Below, in pieces: positions 25,936 to 37,350 of a stretch of DNA of 64,000 bases. Position numbers and translations under genes: made by a program. Location: the NCBI GenBank assembly GCA_965660635.1, contig CBFIAS010000001.1:62001-126000 (forward strand), read 5' to 3'. The notes under the pieces were generated by a model, which was not told the DNA's origin, did not search any database, and saw nothing but the letters and a program-made list of their open reading frames with translations. This stretch comes from UBA7374 sp965660635 (lineage in GTDB: Bacteria; Verrucomicrobiota; Verrucomicrobiia; Opitutales; Coraliomargaritaceae). Position 1 is the stretch's first letter, and each line of letters starts with the position of its first letter.

Positions 25936-27513
25936 TCAAAGGATCAGGCACCGGCCAGTCATGGCGGCAGGTTGATCCAGTCCCATAAGCTTTAAAATCG
26001 TCGGAGCTATGTCGCCGAGGGCACCACCTGCAGCGAGCTTCACGCCCTTGCAGCCCTCGCCGTAGAGCACCACCTCGACAGGATTCAAGGTATGCGCAGT
26101 GTGCGGCCCTTTGGTCACCTCGCTCCAAAGCTGGTCCGAGTTGCCGTGATCCGCTGTGATAACTGCCGATCCGCCGGCTTCATCAATCGCCGCAAGCAGA
26201 TCGCCCACACAGGCATCGACCACTTCACAGGCCTTTATGCAAGCCTCCAGAACGCCGGTGTGGCCCACCATGTCGGGATTAGCGAAGTTCACCACGACCA
26301 GGCCGTACTTACCAGAACGAATGGCTGCCGCCGCAGCGTCGCGGATGCCGTGGGCCGACATCTCCGGCTTCTCGTCGTAGGTCGCGCAGTCCTTGCGGCT
26401 GGGAATCAACTCGCGGTCCTCCCCGGGAAACGGCTCCTCACGGTAATCGTTAAAGAAGAAAGTGACGTGCGGGAATTTCTCCGTCTCCGCGCAACGGAAT
26501 TGCGGGATCCCCTTTTCCGCAAGGTGCGCGCCGAGTATGCCCTCCATCTTCGGCGGCTTGCGGAAGATGATGTTGGGACAAAGGCCCTTCTGGTACTCCG
26601 TCATCGTGGCGTAGAACAGATCCAGCCGTTCACCCCGCTCGAAGCCGTCGAAATCCTCCTGGATGAAGGCGCGGGTCAGTTCCCTCGGGCGGTCGCCACG
26701 GAAGTTGAAGAACAGCACGGAATCGCCGCTCCGGATCGTCGCCACCGGGTTGCCTGCGGCGTCCACCACAGCCGACGGCGGGCAGAACTCGTCGCCCTGG
26801 GTGCCCTCCGTCTCCGGAGTGTCGTAGTGCGCCTGGATGGCCTCCGGCGCCGAAGCAAAGGTCTTCTCAATCTTGCGGCCGGTGAGACAGTCGTAGGCGC
26901 GCTGCACACGCTCCCAGCGGTTGTCCCGGTCCATCGCCCAATAGCGGCCGCAGACCGTGGCGATCTTTCCAACGCCGATCTCCGCCATCCGGGACTCGGC
27001 CTGCTCAATGAAGCCTTTTCCAGTAAAGGGGCCGGTGTCGCGCCCGTCCGTAAAGGCGTGGAGATAGACCTCCCCGATTCCTGCATCCTTGGCCAGCGCG
27101 AGCAGGCCGTAGAGGTGATCCAGCATGGAGTGCACCCCCGCATCGGAGACCAGGCCCATGAAATGAAGAGCCGTGCCCTTTTCCCGCGCATTGGCGAAAG
27201 CCGCCTGCAAGGCCGGGCTGTCCTTGACCGAGCCGCTGGCAATGCCCTTGTTGATCCGGACGATCTCCTGATCCACCACCCGGCCCGCGCCGATGTTCTG
27301 GTGACCCACCTCGGAATTGCCCATGATGCCACCCGGCAAGCCCACCGCCAAGCCGCAAGCCTCGACCTCGGTGCGCGGCCACTGCGCGGTCAAACGGTCG
27401 GCCACCGGAGTCCCGGCGAGCTTCACCGCGTTGCAGGCGTCCTGTGAGGCATTGTGGTTTTCGCCCCATCCGTCACGGATGATCAATACGACTGGTTTTC
27501 GTTTTTCGGTCAT
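25936..27513 (-). CDS. gpmI: 2,3-bisphosphoglycerate-independent phosphoglycerate mutase
   Basis: A 525-residue manganese enzyme of glycolysis and gluconeogenesis that interconverts 3- and 2-phosphoglycerate in the cytoplasm. LIIRDGWGENHNA supplies the first metal aspartate, GNSEVGHQNIGAGRVV holds the nucleophilic serine, TDGRDTGPFTG and AVITADHGNSDQ hold further metal ligands; the order is that of the alkaline phosphatase superfamily with an inserted phosphotransferase domain. The length is normal. It runs in the same direction as the antiporter gene, 22 bases behind it, so both may share a transcript. Confidence 0.96.
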   Translation of the reverse strand: MTEKRKPVVLIIRDGWGENHNASQDACNAVKLAGTPVADRLTAQWPRTEVEACGLAVGLPGGIMGNSEVGHQNIGAGRVVDQEIVRINKGIASGSVKDSPALQAAFANAREKGTALHFMGLVSDAGVHSMLDHLYGLLALAKDAGIGEVYLHAFTDGRDTGPFTGKGFIEQAESRMAEIGVGKIATVCGRYWAMDRDNRWERVQRAYDCLTGRKIEKTFASAPEAIQAHYDTPETEGTQGDEFCPPSAVVDAAGNPVATIRSGDSVLFFNFRGDRPRELTRAFIQEDFDGFERGERLDLFYATMTEYQKGLCPNIIFRKPPKMEGILGAHLAEKGIPQFRCAETEKFPHVTFFFNDYREEPFPGEDRELIPSRKDCATYDEKPEMSAHGIRDAAAAAIRSGKYGLVVVNFANPDMVGHTGVLEACIKACEVVDACVGDLLAAIDEAGGSAVITADHGNSDQLWSEVTKGPHTAHTLNPVEVVLYGEGCKGVKLAAGGALGDIAPTILKLMGLDQPAAMTGRCLIL

Positions 27514-27535
27514 TTCTGCGGTTTAGCTGTTGTAG

Positions 27536-28534
27536 TTAGACGATCTGTTGAAAAGCGGTCAGCGAGACAATTGCGAAATATAGAAAAAGCAGGCTAGCCC
27601 CCTCCCGCCGCGTCACGGTGTGCCCGGTCTTGAAAAACCAGAGCAGCAAAAACGACAACAACAGCAGGGAGAGATACTCCACGCGCAGGAGCCCCGGCTC
27701 CACCGGAATCCCGGAAATCGCCGCCACCCCGCCGCCTATCATTAAAAGATTGAAGAGATTGGATCCGATGATGTTGCCCGCGCACAAATCGCCCTGTCCA
27801 ACTCGCACGGCGGAAACCGCAGCCGCCAGTTCCGGCAGGCTGGTCCCCAAGGCCAGTACAGTCAGCCCGATGAAGGCCTCATCCACGCCCATCCGCAAAG
27901 CCAGTTCCGCACAGGATCCCACCAGCCAATCGGCCCCGAGAGCCAGCAGAAGGGTGCCAGCAGCCACCGAGAGGAGCGCGCCAACAGTCGAAAGCCTGGA
28001 CATCGACACCGCTCCCTCGGCCAACTGTTGCCGGGCCTTAGGCTCGTCCGCGCGGGCCTGACGTACAACAAAACCCAGGTAGAAAACAACCAGCACAAGG
28101 AGCAACAACCCCTCCAAGCGCCCGAAGCCACCGCCCATCGAAAGCAAACCGAAAAGCACGGTAGCCCCCAGGAGGATCGGCACCTCCCGCTCGATCAGCC
28201 GCAACTGCACACGGAGCGGAGCCAGCAAGGCCGCCACCCCGAGAATCAGCCCGGTGTTGGCCAGATTACTCCCCACGATATTGCCTAGCGCCATGCCCGG
28301 ATGCTCGCCCGCGGCCAGCAGGGAAGCGGTGAATTCCGGCATCGACGTGGCAATCGATACCACCGTCAGGCCCACCACCAGCGGATCAATCTTCAAGTTG
28401 ACCGCCAAGGACACCGCCCCGCGGGTAAGCACCTCGCCACCGGCAAAAAGAAACACCAGTCCCAGCAGGGCGATCAGAGCCAACCACCAGAGGGCCATGT
28501 CCGGATATGCAAAACTAATCAGGGCGAGACTCAT
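27536..28534 (-). CDS. Calcium/sodium antiporter (CaCA family, YrbG-like)
   Basis: A membrane protein of about 332 residues with ten hydrophobic helices in two inverted halves. Each half carries the alpha-repeat: TVVSIATSMPEF with GNIVGSNLANTGL, and TVLALGTSLPELAAAV with GNIIGSNLFNLLM. These repeats form the ion sites of the Ca2+:cation antiporter superfamily. The protein should exchange Ca2+ or K+ for Na+ or H+ across the inner membrane. ATG 28534 (MSLALISF) gives a normal short N-terminus; an in-frame ATG at 28573 would add 13 residues. It precedes gpmI on the same strand. Confidence 0.92.
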   Translation of the reverse strand: MSLALISFAYPDMALWWLALIALLGLVFLFAGGEVLTRGAVSLAVNLKIDPLVVGLTVVSIATSMPEFTASLLAAGEHPGMALGNIVGSNLANTGLILGVAALLAPLRVQLRLIEREVPILLGATVLFGLLSMGGGFGRLEGLLLLVLVVFYLGFVVRQARADEPKARQQLAEGAVSMSRLSTVGALLSVAAGTLLLALGADWLVGSCAELALRMGVDEAFIGLTVLALGTSLPELAAAVSAVRVGQGDLCAGNIIGSNLFNLLMIGGGVAAISGIPVEPGLLRVEYLSLLLLSFLLLWFFKTGHTVTRREGASLLFLYFAIVSLTAFQQIV

Positions 28535-28605
28535 GTGTGCGCAAAAACACAAGGAAGCGATTTTTACCCGCACCCTGCGAGTCTATTCGTAACCGACAAC
28601 CCGTA

Positions 28606-29037
28606 TCACTTCAGGGGATGACGCCAGCGCAGGCTATTGAACCGGGCAAAATCACCATCCGTGGAGATCCATTCACAATCGTATTCAATCGCGAGAGCCG
28701 CGTGCCAGGCATCCGACACCAGTTTGCCCTCTGCCGGCAGTTCCCGGCACAAGCCTTGAAAAATCGCCCAATTCCGCTCGCCCGGACGCAGGATGCAAGC
28801 CTGGGGCCGCTCCAGTAAATTCCCGCAAAAACGCAGCGCCATTTCCACCGGCGTTGGATCCCGGAACACGCGCGGATTCGTCACCACCCGGACAAATCCA
28901 CTCAACACCGCCTCCGATAATCCAAACGACTCCACTCCCGTGGCCATGGCCGTCAACCAGTTTGCATAGGCCATGTGCTCTGGAGAGGCATCCGGGCGAT
29001 GCGCATACACCAGCACATTCACATCGCAAAGCCTCAC
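28606..29037 (-). CDS. VapC-type PIN-domain toxin (second pair)
   Basis: A 143-residue PIN protein that starts at GTG 29037 and reads VRLCDVNVLVYAHRPDASPE. GTG overlaps the antitoxin stop (GTGA), which decides the start; an open frame up to 29127 has no support. Asp5 and the downstream LVSDAWHAALAIEYDCEWISTDGDF cluster supply the metal-binding acids. It belongs to the same branch as the toxin at 25497 (both have a ...RVFR/NVCLNP-type middle and end in W-x-NPL or WRHPLK). It is expected to be an RNase. Confidence 0.87.
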   Translation of the reverse strand: MRLCDVNVLVYAHRPDASPEHMAYANWLTAMATGVESFGLSEAVLSGFVRVVTNPRVFRDPTPVEMALRFCGNLLERPQACILRPGERNWAIFQGLCRELPAEGKLVSDAWHAALAIEYDCEWISTDGDFARFNSLRWRHPLK

Positions 29038-29279
29038 GAGCGATAGACCTCCGCGTCCTCCGCAACGACCAGCCCACCGATGCCATCCAGATCCACGCCT
29101 TCCCTCAGGCCACCACTGCCATAACACACCAGGTCATAGGGCTCCGCCTCCCTCGACTCGGCACGCAAAGCCTGCCGACCCGCCTCAGCCAAAAAAGCAC
29201 TCAGGCTAAGCCCCTTTTTCTTCGCGGCCGTCCGTAGCGATGCCGCCAGCTCATCATCCATGAATATGCTCGTGCGCAT
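29034..29279 (-). CDS. Ribbon-helix-helix antitoxin (second pair)
   Basis: An 81-residue protein, MRTSIFMDDELAASLRTAAK followed by KGLSLSAFLAEAGRQAL, a clear ribbon-helix-helix DNA-binding domain with an acidic C-terminal tail (GVDLDGIGGLVVAEDAEVY). ATG 29279 is chosen over 29402 because the extra N-terminal 41 residues are unlike the family. It precedes and overlaps the toxin gene by 4 bases. The start of ileS lies about 130 bases away on the other strand, so the promoters of the two units face apart. Confidence 0.84.
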   Translation of the reverse strand: MRTSIFMDDELAASLRTAAKKKGLSLSAFLAEAGRQALRAESREAEPYDLVCYGSGGLREGVDLDGIGGLVVAEDAEVYRS

Positions 29280-29408
29280 AGTAATACAGTAATACCAACT
29301 CTCCTCCACTGTCAAGCAAATGACCCGCTGCTTGCTTGACAGATCCGCCCAGAAAAACAGTATCTCGCGGTTTTCATCGAATTTCGGCGCACACAGGCCC
29401 ATCTCAAA

Positions 29409-32249
<2,841 letters not shown>

Positions 32250-32261
32250 AAACACGATCCG

Positions 32262-33323
32262 ATGAGCAAGAAAAAAACTGCCACCAAGAAAGCACCTGCG
32301 AAAAAGCCGGCTCCCGCAAAAAAAGCCGCTGCCAAGAAGACCGCAGTGAAGAAGAAAACACCCGCAAAAAAAGCGACCAAGAAGGCACCCGCAAAAAAAG
32401 CTGCTGCCGCAAAGAAATCGCCCGCTAAAAAACAGCCAGTCAAGAAGAAGGCCGCAGCTAATAAAGCTCCAGCGAAGAAAGCAGCCGGTAAAAAGGTTCC
32501 CGCGAAGAAGGCCGCGGCTAAGAAGAAAACCGCGCCACGGCCGGTTTCCTCGAAGACGCCAAGCACCATTCTCAAGACCAATGTCCCCGACAAGAAGCGA
32601 GTCTTTGACGAAAAGAAACTCACTCCGATCGTCTTCTCCCTGGACGACGTGAACGCCCTGCTCGCCACCCGCAAAAAGCCCGCCGAGGAAGCAGTCGCCG
32701 CCAAGCCGGAAGCAGCGGAGAAAAAGAAAAAGCCCAAGTCGCGGATCATCGCGGCAGAAGAAGAATCACCCGCCAAGAAGCGCGTACTCGGGGCCGCCTC
32801 TCTGGCCGACATCCTCGGCTTTGATCCAGCCAAAAAGAAGAACCCCTCCATCGACGGGGAAGACATCCCCCGTAAATGGAAGAAGTATTATAAACTACTT
32901 CTCGATCTGCGGTCTCACGTGCAAGACGAACTCGACCTCCATACCGCAGACACCCTCAAGCACGCCTCCGCAGAAGATGCTGGAGACCTAGCCCACTACG
33001 GCAACCACCAGGCAGATGCCGGCACAGACGCCTTTGACCGCGACTTCGCCCTGAGCCTGGTATCCTCCGAGCAGGACGCCCTCAACGAAATTGAAGAAGC
33101 CATCCAGCGAATGCGCGACGGCAGCTACGGGGTCTGTGAAGTCACCGGCAAGCCAATCAACAAGGAGCGCCTTGCAGCTGTCCCCTTCGCCCGGTTCTCC
33201 ATCGAGGGACAAAAGGACTACGAGAAAAACAAGCGCCGCAAGCAGAGTCGCGATCCCGGCAACCTCTTTGCCGACGGCGACGACTCCCTCAAGCTCGCTG
33301 GCGACGAGGAAGACGAGGACTAG
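32262..33323 (+). CDS. Histone-H1-like lysine/alanine tail fused to a DksA/TraR-like domain
   Basis: A 353-residue protein. Residues 1 to about 92 consist almost only of K, A, P and T in AAKK/PAKK-type repeats, as in histone H1-like bacterial proteins that bind DNA. A linker with further Lys-rich stretches follows (to about 205). From about residue 215 a coiled coil (WKKYYKLLLDLRSHVQDELD) leads into YGVCEVTGKPINKERLAAVP, the pattern of the DksA/TraR zinc finger; but only one cysteine remains of four, so it probably binds no zinc. The end is acidic (LAGDEEDED). DksA proteins act in the RNA polymerase secondary channel; the tail suggests nucleoid association. It lies 12 bases after ileS and probably shares the transcript. 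Confidence 0.82.
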   Translation: MSKKKTATKKAPAKKPAPAKKAAAKKTAVKKKTPAKKATKKAPAKKAAAAKKSPAKKQPVKKKAAANKAPAKKAAGKKVPAKKAAAKKKTAPRPVSSKTPSTILKTNVPDKKRVFDEKKLTPIVFSLDDVNALLATRKKPAEEAVAAKPEAAEKKKKPKSRIIAAEEESPAKKRVLGAASLADILGFDPAKKKNPSIDGEDIPRKWKKYYKLLLDLRSHVQDELDLHTADTLKHASAEDAGDLAHYGNHQADAGTDAFDRDFALSLVSSEQDALNEIEEAIQRMRDGSYGVCEVTGKPINKERLAAVPFARFSIEGQKDYEKNKRRKQSRDPGNLFADGDDSLKLAGDEEDED

Positions 33324-33325
33324 CT

Positions 33326-33883
33326 CTGGACAGGCTTGCAAATAAAAGGGCGGGCGGAGACAACCCCATCGCCTACCTTCGCCTCTACCTGACCGCGCTG
33401 GCCGTCTTCGCAGCCGACCAGTCGTCCAAGCTCTGGATATTCCGGAACCTGGAGATGGACACCGGGCACATCATTGTCGTCGATGGCTTTTTCCAGATCG
33501 TCCACGTCGGCAACGAGGGCGCCGCCTGGGGCATCCTCTCCGGGCACGGAGGGCCGCTTACCCTCTTCGCACTCGTCGCACTCGCCGCTATCTTCTGCTT
33601 CCGCCACAGCCTGCAACTCCAGAGACGCCCCGTTCAATGGCTCTTCGGCTTGATCTGCGGAGGCATCCTCGGAAACACCATCGACCGCATGGTCCACGGG
33701 CATGTCATCGATTTCCTCGACTTCCGCCTCCCCTTCAGCATCCCCATGCTCGTGCCCGACGGTCGCTACCCCGCCTTCAATATCGCCGACTGCGGCATCG
33801 TCATCGGCGTATTCGGCTACATCGCCCTAAGCTTCATCCAGCCGATGGAACACCAGGAAAAGAATCCCTCCGGCCACTCTTAA
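33326..33883 (+). CDS. lspA: Lipoprotein signal peptidase, non-canonical start
   Basis: LspA is an inner-membrane aspartyl protease that cuts signal peptides of prolipoproteins. AADQSSKLWIF (first conserved Asp region), VGNEGAAWGIL, GGILGNTIDRMVHGHVIDFLDF and FNIADCGIVIG with the catalytic aspartates are present, with four membrane helices. The in-frame ATG at 33455 is much too late, as it lies behind the conserved AADQ. No ATG, GTG or TTG exists between the stop of the preceding gene and AADQ; the candidates are CTG 33326 and ATC 33368, the latter 8 bases after a GGAG. I give the longer version. It overlaps the DtxR-type gene tail to tail by 4 bases. Confidence 0.85.
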   Translation: MDRLANKRAGGDNPIAYLRLYLTALAVFAADQSSKLWIFRNLEMDTGHIIVVDGFFQIVHVGNEGAAWGILSGHGGPLTLFALVALAAIFCFRHSLQLQRRPVQWLFGLICGGILGNTIDRMVHGHVIDFLDFRLPFSIPMLVPDGRYPAFNIADCGIVIGVFGYIALSFIQPMEHQEKNPSGHS

Positions 33884-34548
33884 ACAGGAGTTTGCACCAG
33901 CACTTTCGAGGCGGCAGACAAACCCAGTGTCCGCTTTGCCCCGCTTTCGCCCACTTCCAGAGTGACTGAATCCGCGCCGGCATCCCGATGCTCCACCCGG
34001 ATCGAAACACCGGGATTCAGACCCGCTTCCGCGATATATTGCAAAAACGACGGATCCTGGTCACAAATCCGCGCCACGCGGCAAGACGCCCCCTCCGCGC
34101 AGTTGGACAAACGCTCCAGGTGCAGCGCCTCCAGATCCCCCTCCGCCGTAGGGATCGGATCCCCGTGCGGATCCTCCGTGGGAAAACCAAGGTAGCGGTC
34201 CATCCGCTCCAGCAGGCGATCCGAAACAACATGCTCCAAATGCTCGGCCTCCTCGTGCACCTCCGACCAGTCGTAGCCCAGCACCTGCACCAGGAATTGC
34301 TCGATCAAACGGTGCCGCCGCAACACATGCAGCGCCAAACGGCGGCCCGGCCCGGTCAGCGAAACCCCGATGCGCGGAGCATACTCCACCAGACCAGCAT
34401 CCGCCAGCGCCTTCACCATCGTTGTCGCCGTGCCCGGCACCACCCCGAGCGCTTCCGACACCCGGCCCATCGGCACCTCCACATCCTCCGAACCCTCGGA
34501 AAGCACGTAGATATGCTTGATATAGTCCTCCACCGTCGAACTGGCCAT
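33880..34548 (-). CDS. DtxR/MntR-family metal-dependent regulator
   Basis: A 222-residue repressor. The N-terminal winged helix (VEDYIKHIYVLSEGSEDVEV; VVPGTATTMVKALADAGLVE) is followed by the metal-binding and dimerisation domain (HRLIEQFLVQVLGYDWSEVHEEAEHLEHVVSDRLLERMD), with the usual H, E and C/D ligand positions partly visible, and a C-terminal FeoA/SH3-like domain (LNPGVSIRVEHRD). Such proteins sense Mn2+ or Fe2+ and control metal transport. It is divergent from a Cu/Zn-type permease (88 bases between), so it may control that gene, although I see no clear operator. Confidence 0.9.
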   Translation of the reverse strand: MASSTVEDYIKHIYVLSEGSEDVEVPMGRVSEALGVVPGTATTMVKALADAGLVEYAPRIGVSLTGPGRRLALHVLRRHRLIEQFLVQVLGYDWSEVHEEAEHLEHVVSDRLLERMDRYLGFPTEDPHGDPIPTAEGDLEALHLERLSNCAEGASCRVARICDQDPSFLQYIAEAGLNPGVSIRVEHRDAGADSVTLEVGESGAKRTLGLSAASKVLVQTPV

Positions 34549-34636
34549 ACCGGGAACGCTAGCGCCCCGGCAGCGCCAGCCAAGTCTATTTGCCGAAGAG
34601 GATTGTCAGGCGCTCCCCGCGCCATACGTTATAAAC

Positions 34637-35716
34637 ATGTCGTTCCTTCAGAGCCTCTTCGCCAACACCTGGTCGCTTACTGCTGAAATGGCCCCCTACC
34701 TGTTAGTCGGCTTCATCGCCGCCGGACTGCTCCACTGGCTCGTCCATCCCGGGTGGATCCGCCGATGGCTCGGCCGGCCCGGACTCGCCGGCATCCGCAA
34801 TGGCTGCCTCGTCGGTGTGCCCATGCCCCTCTGCTCCTGCTCCGTCATCCCTGTAGCCACCTCGCTCTACCGGAGCGGAGCCAGCCGCGGAGCCACCGTC
34901 TCTTTCATCAGTTCCACCCCGCAGACCGGCGTGGACAGCATTCTCGCTACCTATAGCCTGATGGGCGGCCTCTTCACCCTTGTCCGCGTCATCGTGGCTT
35001 TCTTCAGCGGTCTTGTCGCAGGATTACTGGTCGAGCGGCTGGCAGAAAAACCCACAGGACAATCCCCCGCCGATTCTTGCGGGGCAAACAACTCCTGCTG
35101 TGGAGCCGCCAGAGAACCGGAACCGGCAAGCACCGCATCCTGCTGCAGCGGAGAAACAGGACCCCGCAAATCCGCGGTCGACGCACTGCGCTACGCCTTT
35201 CTAACACTACCCGCCGACCTCGCGGGAGCTCTCCTCGTCGGACTCGCCATGGCCGGATGCATCGCCACCATGCTTCCCGCCGGCTGGCTTGAAGGCACTG
35301 CCCTCAGTAGCGGTTTTGCCGCTTTCGGCATTGCCACGCTAGTCAGCCTGCCCCTCTACGTCTGCGCCACCGCCTCGATTCCCATGGCCTATGCGCTCGT
35401 CGCAGGCGGGTTCTCCCCAGGCGCGGCACTTGTTTTCCTCATCGTCGGACCGGCCACCAACACCGCAACCGTCGCCGCCCTCTGGAAGCTCCTTGGCCGC
35501 AACGCCGCCATTGTCTATGTCGCCAGCCTCGTGCTCGTCGCATGGCTCGCCGGATGGCTCTTCAATGCCCTGCCCGGGCCGGCCGCACTCGAACTCCACC
35601 ACCATCCTGACGAATCCGGACAGATCGCGCCCTGGCAACAAGTCACTGCGCTATTCCTTATCGCCGTCCTCGCCTTCTCCCGCCTGGCCAGAAGCCGCAC
35701 ACCCTCAATCGACTAA
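34637..35716 (+). CDS. SO_0444-type Cu/Zn efflux permease
   Basis: A 359-residue permease of the DUF318/ArsP superfamily with about eight membrane helices. VPMPLCSCSVIPVATSLYRS and SFISSTPQTGVDSI are the family's signatures; the paired cysteines in LCSCS may bind metal in the channel. A soluble loop at about residues 140 to 178 is rich in cysteine (SCGANNSCCGA, SCCSGE), as in SO_0444-type Cu/Zn exporters. It should move a soft metal or metalloid out of the cytoplasm. Divergent neighbour: DtxR-type regulator. It overlaps the end of fmt by 12 bases, tail to tail. Confidence 0.87.
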   Translation: MSFLQSLFANTWSLTAEMAPYLLVGFIAAGLLHWLVHPGWIRRWLGRPGLAGIRNGCLVGVPMPLCSCSVIPVATSLYRSGASRGATVSFISSTPQTGVDSILATYSLMGGLFTLVRVIVAFFSGLVAGLLVERLAEKPTGQSPADSCGANNSCCGAAREPEPASTASCCSGETGPRKSAVDALRYAFLTLPADLAGALLVGLAMAGCIATMLPAGWLEGTALSSGFAAFGIATLVSLPLYVCATASIPMAYALVAGGFSPGAALVFLIVGPATNTATVAALWKLLGRNAAIVYVASLVLVAWLAGWLFNALPGPAALELHHHPDESGQIAPWQQVTALFLIAVLAFSRLARSRTPSID

Positions 35717-36685
35717 AGGCCGCGCCGCTATGCTCTCCAGCCGCAGCCCCGCGCCCAGCGGATAGCCACGCAGGAAATCCGGAGCCGGGAGCATCCTTCC
35801 GCCCGGGCGCTGCAACTCATGCAGCAGAAGAACCCCCGCGCCGCAGGCGATGCGCAGGCAGCCGCCCTCCCCCGCAGGCAATACCGTTCCCGGAAGAGCC
35901 TCGGCAGCACCGGCCTCGCAGCCGCTCCGCCCCGTCTTGATCCGCACCCCGTCGTGCTCGAAATATCCACCCGGCCATGGAGTGAACGCCCGCAAACGCG
36001 CGTGCACCCGCTTGGCACACATGGTGAAATCAATCGCTCCGTCCTCCTTTGCGATCTTCCGGCAATGCGTCACCGAGGAAGCGTCCTGCGGACGAAACAC
36101 CAGCTCCCCAGCCAGGACCGCAGGCAAATTGCGCCGCGCCAGAGGCACCACCGCCTCGCCCGCCTTAGCCCGTAGCGTCGCCGCCGTATCCGTTTCCTCA
36201 ATACAAACTGCTTCCACATCGGCCACACCTCCGGCATCCATCTCCCGCACCACCTGCATGAGCGAAACGCCCGTCCGGGACTCGCCCTCCGCCAACGCTG
36301 TCTCCACCGGGGAAGCACCCCGGTAGGCCGGCAGGATCGAACCATGAAAATTAACCAGCCCGTGAAGGGGAGCCTCCCGCAAGCTCTTCGGCAGAAAATG
36401 CCCGTAGGCCATGACGAATCCCGCCGCCGGACGCAAGCCAGCCACTTGCCGGACCAGTGCCGGATCCGGCTTCTCCGGCTGCCAAAGCGCAACACCGCGG
36501 GCAGCCGCCCACTCCGCCACCGGATTGGGGCGCAACTTCCGTCCCCGGCCCTGCGGCCGGTCCGGCTGAGAGATCACCGCCCCCAGGCGGCAATGTTCCG
36601 CCCCCTCCCCCGCCAGGAAATCCAGAAAGGGCAGGCAAATGGCATCCGAGCCAAAACAGACAACAATCGGCAGATTCTTCATCAT
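35705..36685 (-). CDS. fmt: Methionyl-tRNA formyltransferase
   Basis: A 326-residue enzyme that formylates initiator Met-tRNA with 10-formyl-THF. SQPDRPQGRGRKLRPNPV is typical of the N-terminal domain, VNFHGSILPAYRGASP holds the catalytic Asn and His, and VREMDAGG the aspartate. The C-terminal OB-like domain (VHARLRAFTPWPGGYF) contacts the tRNA. Its ATG overlaps the stop of the upstream exonuclease gene, so both are probably co-translated. The gene is convergent with the efflux permease. Confidence 0.94.
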   Translation of the reverse strand: MMKNLPIVVCFGSDAICLPFLDFLAGEGAEHCRLGAVISQPDRPQGRGRKLRPNPVAEWAAARGVALWQPEKPDPALVRQVAGLRPAAGFVMAYGHFLPKSLREAPLHGLVNFHGSILPAYRGASPVETALAEGESRTGVSLMQVVREMDAGGVADVEAVCIEETDTAATLRAKAGEAVVPLARRNLPAVLAGELVFRPQDASSVTHCRKIAKEDGAIDFTMCAKRVHARLRAFTPWPGGYFEHDGVRIKTGRSGCEAGAAEALPGTVLPAGEGGCLRIACGAGVLLLHELQRPGGRMLPAPDFLRGYPLGAGLRLESIAARPLVD

Positions 36686-37350
36686 TCCAGAGCAAACTCC
36701 TGTTGTCCGGCGGCATCAAACGCCCCCTCCGATTTCTGACTCTGCCGGAGCAGCCAGTGCAGAGACACCCCCTCCAGTCCCGGCTCCCCGAAAAGGCGGG
36801 CCAGCAGCAAGGCCGAGCCCAGCGCGTCATACAGGGCCGAGTGGTATTGGCGGCGGCCCGCCGGGCAATCCAGATCCGCCAGCCGGTCCAGATCCGGCTG
36901 AAGACCGAATAAACCCACCAACATCTGCAGACTGTAGCTTTCCAGCCCCGGATATACCCGGCGATAGATCGGCAAAGTATCCAGCCAAGGTCCCCAGGAA
37001 AGTCCCGCACTCCCGCCCAATCCGAAAAAGTCCGGCGAAACACGCGGGCAGGGCCAGACCATGCGCAGAAGACCGTCCTCCACCAAAGCATTGTGCGCGC
37101 AGAACACCCCGCACTCCCGCAAGCCGGAAAACAATTCCCAGTTCGCCTCAAAAGGATCGCAGCCCGACACAGCAGCCTCCCCGATCCCGTGCTGTCCCCG
37201 GTCGAAATCGCTGATCGTCCCCCCCGGCCGGCACAATCCGGTGACCGTGGCATCAACCCTTCCACCGCGAAGCGTAGCCACGCCGTATTCGACGATGCCG
37301 CTCTGCCGGCTCCCTTCAAAGTCGATCACGTGGATGGGCGTCTCAATCAT
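36682..37350 (-). CDS. DEDDh 3'-5' exonuclease (DNA polymerase III epsilon-like)
   Basis: A 222-residue exonuclease of the DnaQ superfamily. IHVIDFEGSRQSGIVEYGVA carries the first D and E, CAHNALVEDGLLRM the second D, and YHSALYDALGSALLL the H and last D of the DEDDh set. It lacks PolIII interaction motifs that I can see, so it is more likely a stand-alone repair or RNA-trimming enzyme than the replicative proofreader. The stop overlaps the start of fmt. A diverging hisN-like gene begins about 145 bases upstream. Confidence 0.88.
   Translation of the reverse strand: MIETPIHVIDFEGSRQSGIVEYGVATLRGGRVDATVTGLCRPGGTISDFDRGQHGIGEAAVSGCDPFEANWELFSGLRECGVFCAHNALVEDGLLRMVWPCPRVSPDFFGLGGSAGLSWGPWLDTLPIYRRVYPGLESYSLQMLVGLFGLQPDLDRLADLDCPAGRRQYHSALYDALGSALLLARLFGEPGLEGVSLHWLLRQSQKSEGAFDAAGQQEFALE

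Noticed and set aside
26092..27447. 451-residue plus-strand ORF opposite gpmI
   Set aside because: Antisense shadow; rich in Arg, His, Leu and Ala with no domain, and gpmI is complete on the other strand.
29280..29408. T-box leader in front of ileS
   Set aside because: Only about 130 bases separate ileS from the antitoxin start, and I found neither a T-box sequence nor a terminator stem.
32262..32560. AAKK repeats as an assembly artefact
   Set aside because: The repeats vary in codon use and sequence, and the frame runs intact into a well-formed C-terminal domain, so they look genuine.
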